From positions 1 through 42,035 of the forward strand of contig JAQTLF010000006.1 of the NCBI GenBank assembly GCA_028715015.1: a stretch of DNA of 42,035 nt, in the 5' to 3' direction. Each line of letters starts with the position of its first letter. Positions within the stretch are counted from its first letter, which is position 1. The stretch is from Candidatus Moraniibacteriota bacterium. GTDB lineage: Bacteria > Patescibacteriota > Minisyncoccia > Moranbacterales > GWC2-37-73. Under the pieces are notes generated by a model. The model was not told where the DNA came from, searched no databases, and saw only the letters and a program-made list of their open reading frames with translations. The position numbers and the translations under genes were made by a program. Below, in pieces: positions 17,891 through 27,038 of the stretch.

Positions 17891-19117
17891 CTAAATTTTA
17901 GGTTTGATGTCGGATTGTGCAGGAAGCATGAAAACATTCTGGAACAGATTATGAATCTGGTTGTAGTTGTCACCTCTTGGCAAAAGGATATATCCTGTTT
18001 CAGGATTTTCTCCCGGTGCATACAGCAATCCTTCTTCTGAATCTTCCAAAACTCGTTGGATCATTTCAGGTTTTTGCATACCTCTGTACAAGTCATACAA
18101 TTTTTTCATTTCCCAAGCTTGCAAATCAGTTTTCACATTATTGCCAAGAGCATTCAACATGCCATTAACTTTGTTGAAATCACTGAGTGTTCCAAGTTGA
18201 GTGGCTTTTTCTTCAATTTTTTGGATTATGATTTGTTGTCTTTTGGCTCGTTCAAAATCACTGGTCGTGTCGCGTGAACGTGAAAAACATAGCGCCTGGT
18301 CACCAGTCAAAGTGATGTCGCCTGCATCAAGTTTGAAATTTCCTCCACATTCCGAAGGTGTTTTTGTGGCGCAAAGCGGAAATTTTCTATATGTAACATG
18401 ATCGACAACTCCCAATTTGGTTTTGCTTTTGACTTTTTTGGTTTCAAATTGACCTGTCGGAACAGTGAAAGTCGTATCGTCGCAACGTCCGGTTGCTCCC
18501 AAAAATTGCAACGGCTCCGAAAAACCTGAATCCAAATGGATTTGCAAACCGCCAAGACTGTCAACCAAATCTTTGAAGCCTTTAAAATCAATCGTCATCC
18601 CATAGTGGATCGGAATACCAGTCACTTCGCTGACAATTTTTTCCATGTCCGCAATTCCTTGTTTTTTTCCATTTTGTTCACCAAGCGCATGCACAGCATT
18701 GATCTTGCTTTTTGAATCTCGGCCTGGATCGGTCACATACAAATCACGAGGAATGGACATCAGCGCAATCTTGTTGGCTTTTGGCTCGATGCTGGCAACC
18801 ATGATAGTGTCAGCCAATGTTCCGCCTGCTGGATCATCAGCTCCGCGCATACCCATCAAAAGAATGTTGATACGGTCTTCTTTTTCACCTTTCAAATCAT
18901 TGCTCACACCAGGAATGACATGGGTCAGACTAGAAAGAAGTCCGCCGCCACCGCTGGTTGAAATCTTGCTCAACATGAAGCCTGTTTTCCAAGCAACAAT
19001 TCCGCCAAGCAAAAAAAAGATTCCAACAACAATAAGAAGTGGCTTAAGCCACCTTTTTTTCTTTTTTCCGTTGATTTCAACGCCCGGTCTTCTGCCAAAA
19101 GTTCGTCCATTCTCCAT
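17891..19117 (-). CDS. LytR-CpsA-Psr (LCP) family protein
   Basis: RINILLMGMRGADDPAGGTLADTIMVASI, MSIPRDLYV, DGLxx-like loop, SRDTTSDFERAKRQQ. Confidence 0.93.
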   Translation of the reverse strand: MENGRTFGRRPGVEINGKKKKRWLKPLLIVVGIFFLLGGIVAWKTGFMLSKISTSGGGGLLSSLTHVIPGVSNDLKGEKEDRINILLMGMRGADDPAGGTLADTIMVASIEPKANKIALMSIPRDLYVTDPGRDSKSKINAVHALGEQNGKKQGIADMEKIVSEVTGIPIHYGMTIDFKGFKDLVDSLGGLQIHLDSGFSEPLQFLGATGRCDDTTFTVPTGQFETKKVKSKTKLGVVDHVTYRKFPLCATKTPSECGGNFKLDAGDITLTGDQALCFSRSRDTTSDFERAKRQQIIIQKIEEKATQLGTLSDFNKVNGMLNALGNNVKTDLQAWEMKKLYDLYRGMQKPEMIQRVLEDSEEGLLYAPGENPETGYILLPRGDNYNQIHNLFQNVFMLPAQSDIKPKI

Positions 19118-19160
19118 AAAAATATTTTTTTATAATTGTTTAATTTGTTTTGTTTATTTA

Positions 19161-19280
19161 TGACTTACGCGTTTGTCCGAGCCAAACATCAGGTGAGGTC
19201 AGCCCAAAGATTATTTTTGTTTCATAAAAACCCGCTTATGATGAACTTTGATGTTTGGTCGAGGGCAAATGCGAAAGTCC
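19161..19280 (+). repeat. MITE-like TIR element, copy 1
   Basis: TA|TGACTTACGCGTTTGTCC...GGCAAATGCGAAAGTCC|TA; near identical to copies 2 and 3. Confidence 0.85.
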
Positions 19281-19297
19281 TATTATTACTAATTGCC

Positions 19298-20437
19298 CTA
19301 CATTGTTTCATAAATCGCAAGCATTTTTTGGGCTGTTTTTTCCCAAGAAAAAAAGCCAACTCGCTCTTTTCCCAATCGAATTAGCTCATTTCGAAGGTCA
19401 TTGTCCACAGAAACATCATACAACTTTTTGGAAAAATCATCAAGACTTGCCAAATCAAAGAATAATGCGCCATCGGCCGCGATTTCTTTCAAACTCGGGA
19501 TGTCGGAGCAAAGCACGGGAACATTCTGACTCATGGCCTCCAATGGAGGAATGCCAAAACCTTCATATAAAGAAGGGAAAACAAAAACATGTGCCAGCGC
19601 GAAAACGACTGCCTTGTCCTGCTCATCAATAAATCCTGGAAAAATCACTTCTTTTTCCAAATTTTCCTCGACAACGCTCTTTCTTATTTGTTGATCAGCA
19701 TTGTGACCATCAAGATTGCCGCAAACAACCAACTTGGTGTCATCAAGTCTGTCCTTAATACGAGCAAAAGCGCTGATAAGTTGCGGAATGTTTTTGCGTG
19801 GTTGTAAAGTGCCAAGATACAAAACAAACTTGGCCGGCAATTTATATTTTTGGCGCACCAATTCCAATTCATCAGCAGTCGGCCTGTTTTTCAAAAAATC
19901 GTCCCCCACCGCATTATAGATATGATCGACTTTGTCGGGATTTATTTTGTAATACTTTATTATTTCATCGCGCGTAAACTTCGAAACTCCCACGATCTTG
20001 TCGGCGCGTTTCAAACTGAGTGGAATCAAGGTTTTGAGAAAAAACAAATCTGAAAATTTTATGAATTGTCCGAAAAAATTGAAAGAGATGTCATGCACGA
20101 TGGTCACAATCTTGATTTTGCGCGAAACAAAAAAAGGCGTGATATATTGCGTGTGATAGACATCAACCGGATTTTTTCTGAGATATTGCGGCAATGTCCA
20201 AAAATTCCAAGCAAACCTGTTGGCAGTTTGCAACGGAACAATCTGAAAATTTTTCTTTGCAACCACCTCGAGCTGCTTTTTGATGTCAGACAAAATTTCC
20301 TCATCAAGAATGTCCGTGAAAAGCAGATATTCATTTTCCCCATCAATTTGCGCCAGATTTTTCACCAAATTGAAAACAACCACTTCATCGCCGGTCCTTT
20401 TTTTGCCAATCAATCTGATGTCGATTCCAATTTTCAT
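19298..20437 (-). CDS. Glycosyltransferase family 4
   Basis: MKIGIDIRLIGKKRTGDEVVVFNLVK, LYLGTLQPRKNI, FPSLYEGFGIPPLEAMSQNVPVL. Confidence 0.94.
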   Translation of the reverse strand: MKIGIDIRLIGKKRTGDEVVVFNLVKNLAQIDGENEYLLFTDILDEEILSDIKKQLEVVAKKNFQIVPLQTANRFAWNFWTLPQYLRKNPVDVYHTQYITPFFVSRKIKIVTIVHDISFNFFGQFIKFSDLFFLKTLIPLSLKRADKIVGVSKFTRDEIIKYYKINPDKVDHIYNAVGDDFLKNRPTADELELVRQKYKLPAKFVLYLGTLQPRKNIPQLISAFARIKDRLDDTKLVVCGNLDGHNADQQIRKSVVEENLEKEVIFPGFIDEQDKAVVFALAHVFVFPSLYEGFGIPPLEAMSQNVPVLCSDIPSLKEIAADGALFFDLASLDDFSKKLYDVSVDNDLRNELIRLGKERVGFFSWEKTAQKMLAIYETM

Positions 20438-20446
20438 ATAATTTTA

Positions 20447-20566
20447 TGACTTACGCGTTTGTCCGAGCCAAACATCAGATGAGGTCAGCTCAAATATTAT
20501 TTTTGTTTCATAAAAACCCCATGTATGATGAACTTTGATGTTTGGTGAGGGCAAATGCGTAAGTTC
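20447..20566 (+). repeat. MITE-like TIR element, copy 2
   Basis: TA|TGACTTACGC...GCGTAAGTTC|TA. Confidence 0.88.
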
Positions 20567-20588
20567 TAAATTTTTCAAAAATATTTTA

Positions 20589-22223
20589 CTATTTCTTTTT
20601 TTCTAAAATCAAACCGACTGCCGCAGCAATGTAGCACCAAACAAATCCCAAAAATATTCCGGAATTGAAAAGATTGGGAACGACAATCGCAGTCCAACCG
20701 AGCAGAACAAAGGCGGAAACAATTTTTGTCTCGTCATTTTTTTTGAAAAACATCGCCACGCCTTTGACAAAAACATACAGCAACAATGTCAGCCATGACA
20801 AAATTCCCAGCAGTCCGCTTCCCAACCACGTTTCCAAAAAAATATTAGAGGCATTGAGACCAGCTCCGCGATCATCAGTGCCCAAAATTTTTGAGATGCT
20901 TCCCCAGCCTATTCCCCAAAAAGGATGCGCCTTTATTTCAGCGATTGATTTTTTATAAATCTCACTGCGGATATTGACGTTGGGATCCGGCCTGTTAACC
21001 TCCATCACCACATTGCCCAAAGATTTTTCCTTTTCAATGTCTTCCAAGTTGATGTGGCGGCAACCGTAGTTTGCCAACTCATCAACACTGCCGATATTTT
21101 TAGGCACCACATTATCAATTCCTCCTTGACAGGCAATGGTTATTTTTTGCAGTCCGCCTGTGCTCACCGCCCTGTTTCCAAGTTGAAACCTGGTCAAACC
21201 GAACCCGAACACAATGGCAAGACTTGCAATCAAAACAAACACAACATTTCCCAGTGAAAGCAACATTTTTTTCCATTGCCACTGGGAAATTCTCCATGAC
21301 CCGTCATACAAAACAAATTTCAAAAATCCAACCACCACAACGGCCGCCCCAACCCAAGCACTACGCGACACAGTCAAAATGAGCACAACAAAAATTACTA
21401 TTGATAATAAATAATTTAATAATTTAATAATTGAAAATTCATTTAAAATTTGAAATTTAAAATTTAAAATTGAAACCTTAATGCCACTTTTAACTCTTTG
21501 AAAATATAGAACGATAACATAAACAATACTTAATAGAAATACTATATATATTCCCATCCAGTCCGCCTCCGTAAAAGTCCCATTAGGTCTGCCAGGCATC
21601 ACCTCAAAAGAATTTGCGCCGTGAATGAATCTCACGTTTTGCCAGATGGAATATGCCAGCACGACAAGACCGCTGCTCAAGAAAAACGGGGCGATCTTTT
21701 TGAGATCATCAAAAGACTGCACAAAAATCCTGACCAAAAAATACAAAGCCACGAAAGATGTGGCCACAATTGCCTGTTTGAAGCTGACTGCCCGACTGCT
21801 TGCGCCCAAAGCGCTCATAAAACCTCCGATGGCAAAAACGATTGGTGCCGCATCGATCCAGCCCAACTTTGGCCACGAAAAAGGCATTTTTTTGCCCAAA
21901 AAGCGCACCAGCAAAGCAATAATCAACACAATGGCCAAAAATTGATATGGCCTCAACGCAATGTGGCCCCCTGGAACAAGGTTGATATTTTCCAAAGCCA
22001 ATGTACCCAAAAACAAGGCAAAAGCCCACCCTGGACGGTACAAAGCCAACACAAGCGAAAGAATGGCAAAAACAGCAAAGTCTCCAGAATTTTTGAAAGG
22101 CAAAAGCCCAGCATTGGAAAACCAAATAGCAAAAACAACCAGCACGATGTTGGCCAAAATCAGATATATTTTTGTTGAATTTTGGAAAAATTGATCCGAA
22201 ATTTTTTTGAAAAGTTGGTTCAT
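20589..22223 (-). CDS. O-antigen ligase/polymerase family membrane protein
   Basis: Many TM segments; long extracytoplasmic loop; HPFWGIGWGS motif. Confidence 0.85.
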   Translation of the reverse strand: MNQLFKKISDQFFQNSTKIYLILANIVLVVFAIWFSNAGLLPFKNSGDFAVFAILSLVLALYRPGWAFALFLGTLALENINLVPGGHIALRPYQFLAIVLIIALLVRFLGKKMPFSWPKLGWIDAAPIVFAIGGFMSALGASSRAVSFKQAIVATSFVALYFLVRIFVQSFDDLKKIAPFFLSSGLVVLAYSIWQNVRFIHGANSFEVMPGRPNGTFTEADWMGIYIVFLLSIVYVIVLYFQRVKSGIKVSILNFKFQILNEFSIIKLLNYLLSIVIFVVLILTVSRSAWVGAAVVVVGFLKFVLYDGSWRISQWQWKKMLLSLGNVVFVLIASLAIVFGFGLTRFQLGNRAVSTGGLQKITIACQGGIDNVVPKNIGSVDELANYGCRHINLEDIEKEKSLGNVVMEVNRPDPNVNIRSEIYKKSIAEIKAHPFWGIGWGSISKILGTDDRGAGLNASNIFLETWLGSGLLGILSWLTLLLYVFVKGVAMFFKKNDETKIVSAFVLLGWTAIVVPNLFNSGIFLGFVWCYIAAAVGLILEKKK

Positions 22224-22236
22224 GATTATTATCTTA

Positions 22237-22355
22237 TGACTTACGCATTTGTCCGAGCCAAACATCAGGTGAGGTCAGCCCAAAGATTATTTTTGTCTCA
22301 TAAAAACCCGTGTATGATGAACTTTGATGTTTGGTGAGGGCAAATGTGTAAGTCA
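22237..22355 (+). repeat. MITE-like TIR element, copy 3 (best preserved)
   Basis: TA|TGACTTACGCATTTG...CAAATGTGTAAGTCA|TA; arms match at 27 of 32 positions counting the flanking AT. Confidence 0.9.
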
Positions 22356-22361
22356 TATATT

Positions 22362-23540
22362 TCAGGATTTTGTTTCTTCTTTGATGATGTTGATTGTTTT
22401 GGTGACAAATTTTTCCCAAGAAAAATGTTGCGCCCTCTCTTTGCCTTTCAAGGAAAGCGCCGCCTTCAAATGTTCATTGGCCAAGAGATTTCTCATCACC
22501 ATCACCAGGTCATCAACATTTAAAGGATCACAATACAAAACACTGTCCACTCCCACTTCCGGCAACGAAGATGTTTTGGAAGTGATCACCGGCGTCCCTT
22601 GGTTCATGGCCTCAAGCACTGGCAGACCAAATCCCTCATACAGCGATGGATATACAAACAAAACCGCATTGCGATATAGTGCAGGCAAATCCTCTTGCGG
22701 AACGTAATCCAAAATCACCACCTGTTCGCCAAGCCCAAGATCAGCAACCAACTGCTCAACATCGCATGCCAATGGAACAAGATGCGGCATCAATTTTCCC
22801 GAAACGACCAATTTTGGCATTTTGTTTCCAAGTTCGTGTCCATCAAGCAACATCTTATACGCCAAAAGGACGCTGGCCGTGTTTTTTCTGATCTCCAATC
22901 CCCCGCCATTATAAACATAGCCTTTTTCAAGACCATACTTTTGCAAAACTCTCTGGCTTTCTTCCTCGCTCACTTCTTTTTTGTAAATCTCGTCCACATC
23001 GATGTGAGAAACGCTGATCTTTTTTGGATCAATTCCCAGATGTTGCACCAGATCCTTTTCCGTCCTATGCGAAACAGCCATAATCTTGTCAGCCCGCTGC
23101 AGACCATTCTCGCTCAATTGCTGATACAGTTTCTTGCGAAAATTGTTCACATATTGAGGAAAAAGTTTCGGAATGATGTCATGAGCCACCATGAGATGAA
23201 AAACTGTTTTGGGCATCACAGTCGGACATTGATAGAGACTCAAAAAAACATTGCAGCCATCAGCCTTGGCCATTTTTGGCAGTGAAAATTTTTCCCACCA
23301 AATCTTGCGGATCAGATCATCCCTTTTCCAAGCTGGCAAAAAAACTTTTTTACTGAATCCCTCCGGCAATTCCAAATCAACATCTTCTTCAAGGTATAAA
23401 ATAAATTCGACTCCTTTGTTGTTTTCAAATTTAAAATTTAAAATTTCAAACTCCACCAACTTTTTCAGAAAGTTGGTGGTCACCTGCCCTATCCCCGTGT
23501 TCTGTTTGCGCAAAAATGACGCATTTATTCCTATTTTCAT
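22362..23540 (-). CDS. Glycosyltransferase family 4
   Basis: MKIGINASFLRKQNTGIGQVTTNFLKKL, FVYPSLYEGFGLPVLEAMNQGTPVITS. Confidence 0.93.
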   Translation of the reverse strand: MKIGINASFLRKQNTGIGQVTTNFLKKLVEFEILNFKFENNKGVEFILYLEEDVDLELPEGFSKKVFLPAWKRDDLIRKIWWEKFSLPKMAKADGCNVFLSLYQCPTVMPKTVFHLMVAHDIIPKLFPQYVNNFRKKLYQQLSENGLQRADKIMAVSHRTEKDLVQHLGIDPKKISVSHIDVDEIYKKEVSEEESQRVLQKYGLEKGYVYNGGGLEIRKNTASVLLAYKMLLDGHELGNKMPKLVVSGKLMPHLVPLACDVEQLVADLGLGEQVVILDYVPQEDLPALYRNAVLFVYPSLYEGFGLPVLEAMNQGTPVITSKTSSLPEVGVDSVLYCDPLNVDDLVMVMRNLLANEHLKAALSLKGKERAQHFSWEKFVTKTINIIKEETKS

Positions 23541-23616
23541 ATAAACCAATTATACATTATTTTAATATAAATAAAAGGTGTGCAAACTTTCGCTTACACA
23601 CCCATGTACCCAAAAA

Positions 23617-24594
23617 CTATTTAGAATAAGTTATGATAATTGCCCCCACAACCATTATTGCCGTGGCAATAATTTTCTGCCAGAGATTGTCGCGCTCCTT
23701 GAAGCAGAAAACGCCAATCAAAAATGCAAAAAGTGGCATGGTCCGCTTAATAGCAAAAACATTGGCCACGGCTGCAAACTTCAAAGCATAATTGATGCCA
23801 CCATTGGAAATCGCAATTGCTGTCCCTGCCAGCAGGGTTGCAATCAGAAAATTTCTAGCTGAAGCGCTTTTCAGATTGGTCATGATCAATTCGCGTGTTT
23901 CTTTTCTGCTGAGTTTTTTCTTTTCCTTTGCACCATCACCATTTTCAACAGAAATTGTTGCTGGCATGAGGAATATCAAAGGGATGAAGCCCAGCCCGAT
24001 CAAGATATGCACCACGGATGATGCAAACAACACATCGCCACTTTCAACCAAAACAACTTTCATTATGGCTGGAGTGAAGGTATAGCAAAGCGCAGTCATC
24101 GTGAAATACATTATTCCTTTGCGATTGTTTTTGTGCTTTTCTTTTTCCTGGTCAGAGAAATTCTTCTTGAATTTCCAGTCCATAAAAACTGCACCGACAA
24201 CCACAACACCAATACCAACCAAACTCAGCATTCCCGGAAATTCATGCAACAAAATCATTGGTGGAATTATCAAAGACAAACTGGTCAGTGTCATAAACGG
24301 CATCAGATAACTCAATTCTGCCGCATCAAGGGCTTTATAGTTAAACCACACCGCCACAATGTTAAGTGCCACCATCCAAAACAGTGCCATCCAAAAATTT
24401 TGATTCAAATTTTGCAATAAAGAAAGTGTCCCGCCATCCAGCACATAGAAAATGGCAAACAAAAGTCCAGCAAAAACAAAGGCGATTGTCGCAATCAAGT
24501 TGTTCATTCCCTGCATCTGCAAAGCCTTCTTTTTGATTCCACTTTCAACGGCTTGGAATATGGCACCCAGAAATGCAAACGGAATCCAGTTCAT
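23617..24594 (-). CDS. EamA/DMT-superfamily transporter
   Basis: Ten hydrophobic helices; C-terminal FAIKRTMPLFAFLIGVFCFKERDNLWQKIIATAIMVVGAIII. Confidence 0.85.
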   Translation of the reverse strand: MNWIPFAFLGAIFQAVESGIKKKALQMQGMNNLIATIAFVFAGLLFAIFYVLDGGTLSLLQNLNQNFWMALFWMVALNIVAVWFNYKALDAAELSYLMPFMTLTSLSLIIPPMILLHEFPGMLSLVGIGVVVVGAVFMDWKFKKNFSDQEKEKHKNNRKGIMYFTMTALCYTFTPAIMKVVLVESGDVLFASSVVHILIGLGFIPLIFLMPATISVENGDGAKEKKKLSRKETRELIMTNLKSASARNFLIATLLAGTAIAISNGGINYALKFAAVANVFAIKRTMPLFAFLIGVFCFKERDNLWQKIIATAIMVVGAIIITYSK

Positions 24595-24710
24595 AACATT
24601 CTCCCCTCATTTGAGATATTTTAATGTAAATGTGCAGTAATAAAATTTGGCACATTTTGCAAAATAAGTCAACGATGATTAATTATTTTTTTCAACTACT
24701 ATATTTTTGT

Positions 24711-25418
24711 TCAGTTTATAATTTTTTCTAAATATTTTTTTACTTCAAGCTGATCGCTTATTGAATTCTCCAATTCAATGGCTGAAATTTCCGGAATATA
24801 TTGCGTATATTTTTTTAGATAGTCATAATCCACCAGTTTATTCATTCTATGTGAATCGTATTGCAATATTTCGGGCTTAAATGGATTTGGAAATATTTTA
24901 TCCTCAATAACTGAAAGATGGCAAACTCCGATGGGATATTTTGCAATTCTCGCTTTCATTTCCATGTCGTATTCAACATTGCCGAGTTTCACCATGTTTT
25001 CCCAGTGGGAAAAATCAACACAGAGCCCGCCAAATTTTTGCAGTTCTTCCTCTGTAGGCACAAACTTGCCGTTTTCAATAAATATCTGCTTGGCGTATTT
25101 GGAATAATCAAATGCCACTGGCCAAGTTACGGTCGTGTGGATGTTAAAAACTTCAGTCTTAAAATTTTCCACCAAAAAATCCAATTCCGCCAAATCCATG
25201 TCTTGTCCGCGCAAATGCACAAAAGGAATTTTTTCAACTGAAGTCTTTTTCAATTCGGCATATAATCTGTACCGTTCTTCTTTTTCAAGCACAGTAGGAA
25301 AAAGACCAATTTCTTTCAAATCAAATTTTTTTATTTCCTCAATCATGCTCATCCAATCACCAACTCCGGCCTGCATTGTCACTGTGGTTAAGCTTGGAAG
25401 AAATTTAATTTTTTTCAT
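24711..25418 (-). CDS. TIM-barrel-like protein (sugar phosphate isomerase/epimerase-like), function unknown
   Basis: VHLRGQDMDLAELDFLVE, CVDFSHWENM, GVCHLSVIEDK, SAIELENSI barrel-strand pattern. Confidence 0.5.
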   Translation of the reverse strand: MKKIKFLPSLTTVTMQAGVGDWMSMIEEIKKFDLKEIGLFPTVLEKEERYRLYAELKKTSVEKIPFVHLRGQDMDLAELDFLVENFKTEVFNIHTTVTWPVAFDYSKYAKQIFIENGKFVPTEEELQKFGGLCVDFSHWENMVKLGNVEYDMEMKARIAKYPIGVCHLSVIEDKIFPNPFKPEILQYDSHRMNKLVDYDYLKKYTQYIPEISAIELENSISDQLEVKKYLEKIIN

Positions 25419-25473
25419 AAATTTATGAATAAATAATTTATTATTAAAATTATATCATCATTCAAACATATTA

Positions 25474-25509
25474 AAAATCCCTGCAAGACACTTGCCTTGC
25501 AGGGATTTT
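25474..25509. terminator. Terminator hairpin
   Basis: AAAATCCCTGCAAG ... CTTGCAGGGATTTT. Confidence 0.8.
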
Positions 25510-25526
25510 GGGTTGTTGCCCGTTTT

Positions 25527-26708
25527 TTATGCAACTTTCAGCAGCGGTTTGGCATCGGTCATGTTGTAAACCTCAACCACATCGCCACCATTCATGTGGC
25601 TGCGCAGCACTGAGTCCGAAAACCGGACCGCCATCAGTGCTTCTGCAAAATCAGTTGACCGCGGGTCTTTTGCTTGGCCATCAGCAACGGCCAGGAAAGC
25701 ACGCGTCTCTTCCATGATTTTGTTGCAGGCCTTTTCCGTAACCTCAACCGAGTTATTCTCGATTTTGGTGAGAGTCAGCCGGTCGGAGATTTTTCCGTCA
25801 GCCGTTCTGATGTCAAACTCCATACCGGCATAATACACCGGCTTCCTTGGATCATCAGCACTGCAGAGCAACACACCGACTTCACGGCGCTGCACGCCCA
25901 TAATGTACGAGCTGTGAATGCCGAAAGTCAGGCATTCACATCTGTCAGTCACCACCTGCTCTATAATCATGGAGCTGGAGTTGACCGCGTCAGCAGCCGG
26001 GAATGTTGGGTCGAGGGCCTGAGCTTTCGCCTGAACAACTTCGTCAACATATTTCGAGAAAGTAAGTCGTCCCGAAACATTGATCCCCTGGATTGTCTGA
26101 TTGATACCGGCAAGCATATGAAGCACGCCGACACCGTGGACACTTTCGTCTTCCAGGTCGCCAGGAGTCGGACGGTTGTTGCCGAAACGATTCTTGCCCC
26201 AGACAACATGCCCTTCTGTCAGGATGAGATTTTCGTTTTTCATCAACTCGGTCAAATCCGCAAGGACCGGACTGAAATTGATAAGGAAAGCGGCATAAAC
26301 TTTGGTTCCGGTCCTGGCAATGGCATCGCGAATAATATTTGCCGCTTCGATGTTCATGCCCAGAGGCTTCTCGCAGAAGATATGCTTAACGCCATTATCC
26401 GCAAGATCCGCAATAACACGATGATGAGAGGGTGTGTTGGTACAGACGATTGCCGTACTGATACCTTCACCGGCAAAAACGGAAGCAAACACTGCTTCGT
26501 ATGCATCATCCGCGTATGGACTCACGTTTATCTGTTCGCCCAAATGGTTCAGCACCGTGATACCGGGAAACTGCTCCTTGATTGTCTTGGTTTTCGCCGA
26601 ATCGATGTCGATACCGACGATCTCACTCTCCTGGTACCCCAAGGTAAGCAGGTTTTTGAGATAAACCAGGCCCATCTGTCCGAGTCCTACAATAATGATC
26701 TTTTTCAT
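25527..26708 (-). CDS. Gfo/Idh/MocA family oxidoreductase
   Basis: IIIVGLGQMGLVYLKNLL Rossmann; HIFCEKPLGMN motif. Confidence 0.9.
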   Translation of the reverse strand: MKKIIIVGLGQMGLVYLKNLLTLGYQESEIVGIDIDSAKTKTIKEQFPGITVLNHLGEQINVSPYADDAYEAVFASVFAGEGISTAIVCTNTPSHHRVIADLADNGVKHIFCEKPLGMNIEAANIIRDAIARTGTKVYAAFLINFSPVLADLTELMKNENLILTEGHVVWGKNRFGNNRPTPGDLEDESVHGVGVLHMLAGINQTIQGINVSGRLTFSKYVDEVVQAKAQALDPTFPAADAVNSSSMIIEQVVTDRCECLTFGIHSSYIMGVQRREVGVLLCSADDPRKPVYYAGMEFDIRTADGKISDRLTLTKIENNSVEVTEKACNKIMEETRAFLAVADGQAKDPRSTDFAEALMAVRFSDSVLRSHMNGGDVVEVYNMTDAKPLLKVA

Positions 26709-26821
26709 GTGCGCCTCTCCTTTTCATTGGCCGTAGCCGGATATTTGCCTTCAATAAGGCAATTTTGCTAATTGTTAAGATACCTTCTTTACCATGATGG
26801 CCTATCCACCCTGGATTGTCT

Positions 26822-26850
26822 ATTATAGCGCATATTGACAAAAATGTCAA
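26822..26850 (-). promoter_or_regulatory. Perfect consensus sigma70 promoter TTGACA-N17-TATAAT
   Basis: Minus strand CTTGACATTTTTGTCAATATGCGCTATAATAG. Confidence 0.85.
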
Positions 26851-26949
26851 GCAGCAGCGCAGACTCAAAAAATAGCATCAAAAATGTCAGTCTGGGCTGT
26901 TTGAATGAAGAACGGCAATTTTGCAAATTTCAAAATTTGCACCACTCCA

Positions 26950-26979
26950 TTGACCCTATTCGTATAAAAGATATATAAT
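26950..26979 (+). promoter_or_regulatory. Promoter TTGACC-N18-TATAAT
   Basis: Upstream of nucleotide-sugar dehydrogenase. Confidence 0.6.
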
Positions 26980-27038
26980 ATGTCCAGTTGCTTTGTGAAG
27001 CATTTTTCACTGGCAATATAATTCATAACAAAAAAATT

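Noticed and set aside
21621-22178. 185-aa plus-strand ORF
   Set aside because: Antisense to the O-antigen ligase gene; Lys/Gln/His-rich, no motif.
22695-23285. 196-aa plus-strand ORF
   Set aside because: Antisense to a GT4 with clear motifs.
25674-26771. 365-aa plus-strand ORF
   Set aside because: Antisense to the well-supported Gfo/Idh oxidoreductase; a by-product of its higher GC and codon structure.
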